From Actinomycetota bacterium (GTDB lineage: Bacteria; Actinomycetota; Actinomycetes; Streptosporangiales; Streptosporangiaceae): a DNA stretch of 7,021 nt. The notes under the pieces were generated by a model. That model saw only the letters and a program-made list of their open reading frames with translations, ran no database searches and was not told the DNA's origin. A program made the translations under genes and the position numbers. Positions 5,598 to 7,021 of this stretch are shown here, one piece after another. How positions within the stretch are numbered: the stretch's first letter is position 1; the number at the start of each line of letters is the position of its first letter. The DNA lies in NCBI GenBank assembly GCA_003161205.1, contig PMOU01000255.1, positions 1,159-8,179 on the forward strand, in the 5' to 3' direction.

Positions 5598-6059
5598 TCA
5601 GTCCGGAAGCTGCGCGAGGGTGAGGAAGAAGTCATCAACTTGCCGGATCGCTTCGGTGAAACGATCGAAGGTCACCGGCTTGGTGATGTAGGCGTTGGCG
5701 TGCAACCGGTAGCTCGTCAGGATGTCCGTCTCGGCTTGTGAGGTGGTCACTATCACCACGGGGATCGTCAGCAGGCCAGGGTCGGCTTTCAGGTCGGCCA
5801 GCACCTCCAGGCCATTGCGGCGCGGCAGGTTGAGATCGAGCAGGATCAGGCCGGGCCTGGGCGCGGCGGTGAACTCGCCGGTCCTGCGCAGGAAGCGCAT
5901 CGCCTGCTCGCCGTCGCCCACCACGTGCAACATGCTGGGCCCCGGGGACAGCTCGAAGGCTTCCCTGGTCATCAGCACGTCCCCCGGATCGTCGTCGACC
6001 AGCAGCACGTCGATGACCCGGCGCCCGGCGGGATCAAGGGGGTAGCTGACCTCAGACAT
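5598..6059 (-). CDS. Stand-alone response regulator, Rcp/CheY-like receiver domain
   Basis: A 153-residue single receiver domain with no output domain. It is expected to accept phosphate from a histidine kinase and act by protein contact rather than DNA binding. The acidic triad lies in LLVDDDPGDV (19-28; Asp22-24), the phosphoacceptor is Asp75 in LILLDLNLPRRNG, the switch Thr/Ser is in VIVTTSQAETDI (102-113), and the conserved Lys127 is in YITKPVTF. The signature DDPGDV, a long loop before LILLDLNLPR, and the C-terminal AIRQVDDFFLTLAQLP are typical of regulators paired with phytochrome-like or GAF/PAS kinases (Rcp1 type). The start ATG at 6059-6057 has an excellent GGAGGT six bases upstream. 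No kinase is in the window. It follows the methyltransferase on the same strand after 121 bases that include a hairpin, so it may be transcribed separately. Confidence 0.93.
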   Translation of the reverse strand: MSEVSYPLDPAGRRVIDVLLVDDDPGDVLMTREAFELSPGPSMLHVVGDGEQAMRFLRRTGEFTAAPRPGLILLDLNLPRRNGLEVLADLKADPGLLTIPVVIVTTSQAETDILTSYRLHANAYITKPVTFDRFTEAIRQVDDFFLTLAQLPD

Positions 6060-6065
6060 CTGCCG

Positions 6066-6071
6066 ACCTCC
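6066..6071 (-). promoter_or_regulatory. Ribosome-binding site of the response regulator
   Basis: GGAGGT on the minus strand, six bases before the ATG at 6059. It excludes the much longer open frame that continues to 6533 through the methyltransferase gene. Confidence 0.85.
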
Positions 6072-6146
6072 GGCCTGGGAGAAGAAGGATGCCGCGCCGG
6101 AGGCTGGGGTCTTTGAGGTCGGGAAACAGGCAGCCAGCCCGGAGCG

Positions 6147-6175
6147 CCGGACCGGCTGCTTCTCAACCGGTCCGG
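6147..6175 (-). terminator. Hairpin between methyltransferase and response regulator
   Basis: CCGGACCGG (6147-6155) and CCGGTCCGG (6167-6175) form a perfect nine-pair stem with an 11-base loop, beginning five bases after the methyltransferase stop. There is no T-tract on either side. It is probably a U-less terminator or an mRNA-stabilising stem at the end of the methyltransferase transcript; it could also be an operator upstream of the response regulator. Confidence 0.55.
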
Positions 6176-6180
6176 AGATG

Positions 6181-7021
6181 TTACTGCACCGAGCGCCGGG
6201 CCGTGACGAGAGCCGCGACGGTGCCAGCGCGAATCGGGCGCCCGAGCCGGGCGTAAATGGCTTCGTACTCACGCTCCAGGGCGGCACGCTGGGCCGCCGA
6301 AAACCGAGCGTAAAACGACATCGTACGAACGAGAGCATTGAGCTCGTCAGGAGTGTGCTCAAGGAGCTTGGGCATGACGGCCACCTGAACATCGCCGAAC
6401 AGCCGGCCGGCATAATCCTGCCCCAGGTCGTAGCTGCCGAGCCAGGCCCATACCCGCGAGACGTTGCCGCGGCGTTGCTCCATCCCGGCGAGCGTGCCGT
6501 CGAGATCCCGGTAGGCCGGCCAATGAGCGGCAACGTCCGGGGCGATCTTTCTCATGGCCGCAAGCACTGCTTCCTGATCTGCTTGGCTGCCCGGCTCCTG
6601 GAGCCCGAAATACTGCACCAGGGCGAGCGTTCCACGCCGAACAAGTACCTCAGCGGCCTTCCGCCAGCTAACCGCGGGGTCAACCCAGTGAAACGCGGAC
6701 GCGGAGAACACGGCCGCAAAGTGCTCGCGGGGAAGCGGCGCATCCTCGAACTGGGCGTTCACGAACTCCACCTCTCCGGCCCCGGCCAGGTTCTGCCGGG
6801 CCAGTGCGATGAGGCTCGCGCCGGGTTCGAGCGCCGTGACGCGCAGGCCCCGGGCCAGGAGGCCGCGGGTCAGCTGGCCGCTTCCGCAGCCGACCTCAAG
6901 CACATGATCACCGCTGCCGATCCCCGCGACCCGGCACGCCTGGTCGATAAGCTCGTCAGGATAAGCCGGCCGGCGGCGGTCGTACTCGGCCGCGATCTCA
7001 TTGAAAACCTTGCCGTAATGA
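6181..7021 (-). CDS. Class I SAM-dependent methyltransferase (5' end beyond window)
   Basis: The frame is open from the right edge to the TAA at 6183-6181, showing 279 residues. The visible N-terminus, HYGKVFNEIAAEYDRRRPAY then PDELID, is the usual lead-in of small-molecule methyltransferases of the Methyltransf_11/25 type, so only a few residues should be missing. SAM-binding motif I is LEVGCGSGQ (41-49), the acidic residue after strand 2 is Glu65 in ALEPG, and SASAFHWVD (106-114) is the motif IV region. The C-terminal part, with YDLGQDYAGRLFGD and a helix-rich end, is of the kind found in relatives of trans-aconitate and ubiquinone-type methyltransferases, but the substrate cannot be named. 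A GTG at 6903 is inside motif I and cannot be the true start. No neighbour points to a pathway. Confidence 0.88.
   Translation of the reverse strand, partial: HYGKVFNEIAAEYDRRRPAYPDELIDQACRVAGIGSGDHVLEVGCGSGQLTRGLLARGLRVTALEPGASLIALARQNLAGAGEVEFVNAQFEDAPLPREHFAAVFSASAFHWVDPAVSWRKAAEVLVRRGTLALVQYFGLQEPGSQADQEAVLAAMRKIAPDVAAHWPAYRDLDGTLAGMEQRRGNVSRVWAWLGSYDLGQDYAGRLFGDVQVAVMPKLLEHTPDELNALVRTMSFYARFSAAQRAALEREYEAIYARLGRPIRAGTVAALVTARRSVQ

Noticed and set aside
6060..6533. N-terminal extension of the response regulator frame up to 6533
   Set aside because: The extra residues come from reading the methyltransferase gene out of frame and through the intergenic hairpin. The ATG at 6059 has an ideal GGAGGT and gives the normal receiver-domain length.
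1..7021. tRNA or rRNA genes, CRISPR arrays, transposases, toxin-antitoxin or defence genes
   Set aside because: I looked on both strands and saw no cloverleaf, no spaced repeat array and no matching protein families. The content is ordinary core genes plus a regulator and a methyltransferase.

Overview
The window is high-GC chromosomal DNA from an actinobacterium. The evidence is the strongly G/C-biased third codon positions, several GTG starts, and a gene order (dacB, DUF2342-type zinc metalloprotease, tilS, hpt, with ppa divergent) that is characteristic of Actinomycetota. The genus cannot be fixed from the sequence. Most of the window is core housekeeping DNA. I see no tRNA, rRNA, CRISPR array, insertion sequence or phage gene, and no gene-free stretch longer than about 220 bases.

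Layout. Positions 1-3880 are a compact minus-strand operon, read from right to left: dacB (D-Ala-D-Ala carboxypeptidase, PBP4 family), a HEXXH metalloprotease of the DUF2342/'F420 biosynthesis-associated' family, tilS (tRNA-Ile lysidine synthase), and the first 83 codons of hpt (hypoxanthine phosphoribosyltransferase), which runs off the left edge. Intergenic gaps are 34, 26 and 29 bases. The metalloprotease-tilS junction carries a perfect 22-base tandem duplication that copies the stop/start region and creates a five-codon minigene between the two genes.

A 97-base divergent spacer (3881-3977) separates dacB from ppa (inorganic pyrophosphatase, plus strand). After ppa comes a 167-base gap and a plus-strand UMP kinase-like gene (pyrH family). 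Here it is not in the usual rpsB-tsf-pyrH-frr context and it is divergent in sequence, so it is probably a second copy. A 217-base convergent spacer with a locally AT-richer core and a long imperfect hairpin follows. Then come two minus-strand genes: a stand-alone CheY-like response regulator of the Rcp type, and a class I SAM-dependent methyltransferase whose 5' end is beyond the right edge. A strong hairpin lies between these two.

How they fit together. The left operon mixes cell-wall maturation, tRNA modification and purine salvage, a combination that is conserved in actinobacteria. Ppa removes pyrophosphate from biosynthetic reactions, and the UMP kinase feeds pyrimidine nucleotide synthesis. 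The response regulator and methyltransferase look like accessory genes with no visible functional tie to the rest. I found no clearly new biological system. The points most worth checking are the duplicated stop/start relay in front of tilS, the palindromes at the ppa ribosome-binding site and at the 3' end of the pyrH-like gene, the unusual pyrH-like gene itself, and the convergent spacer.
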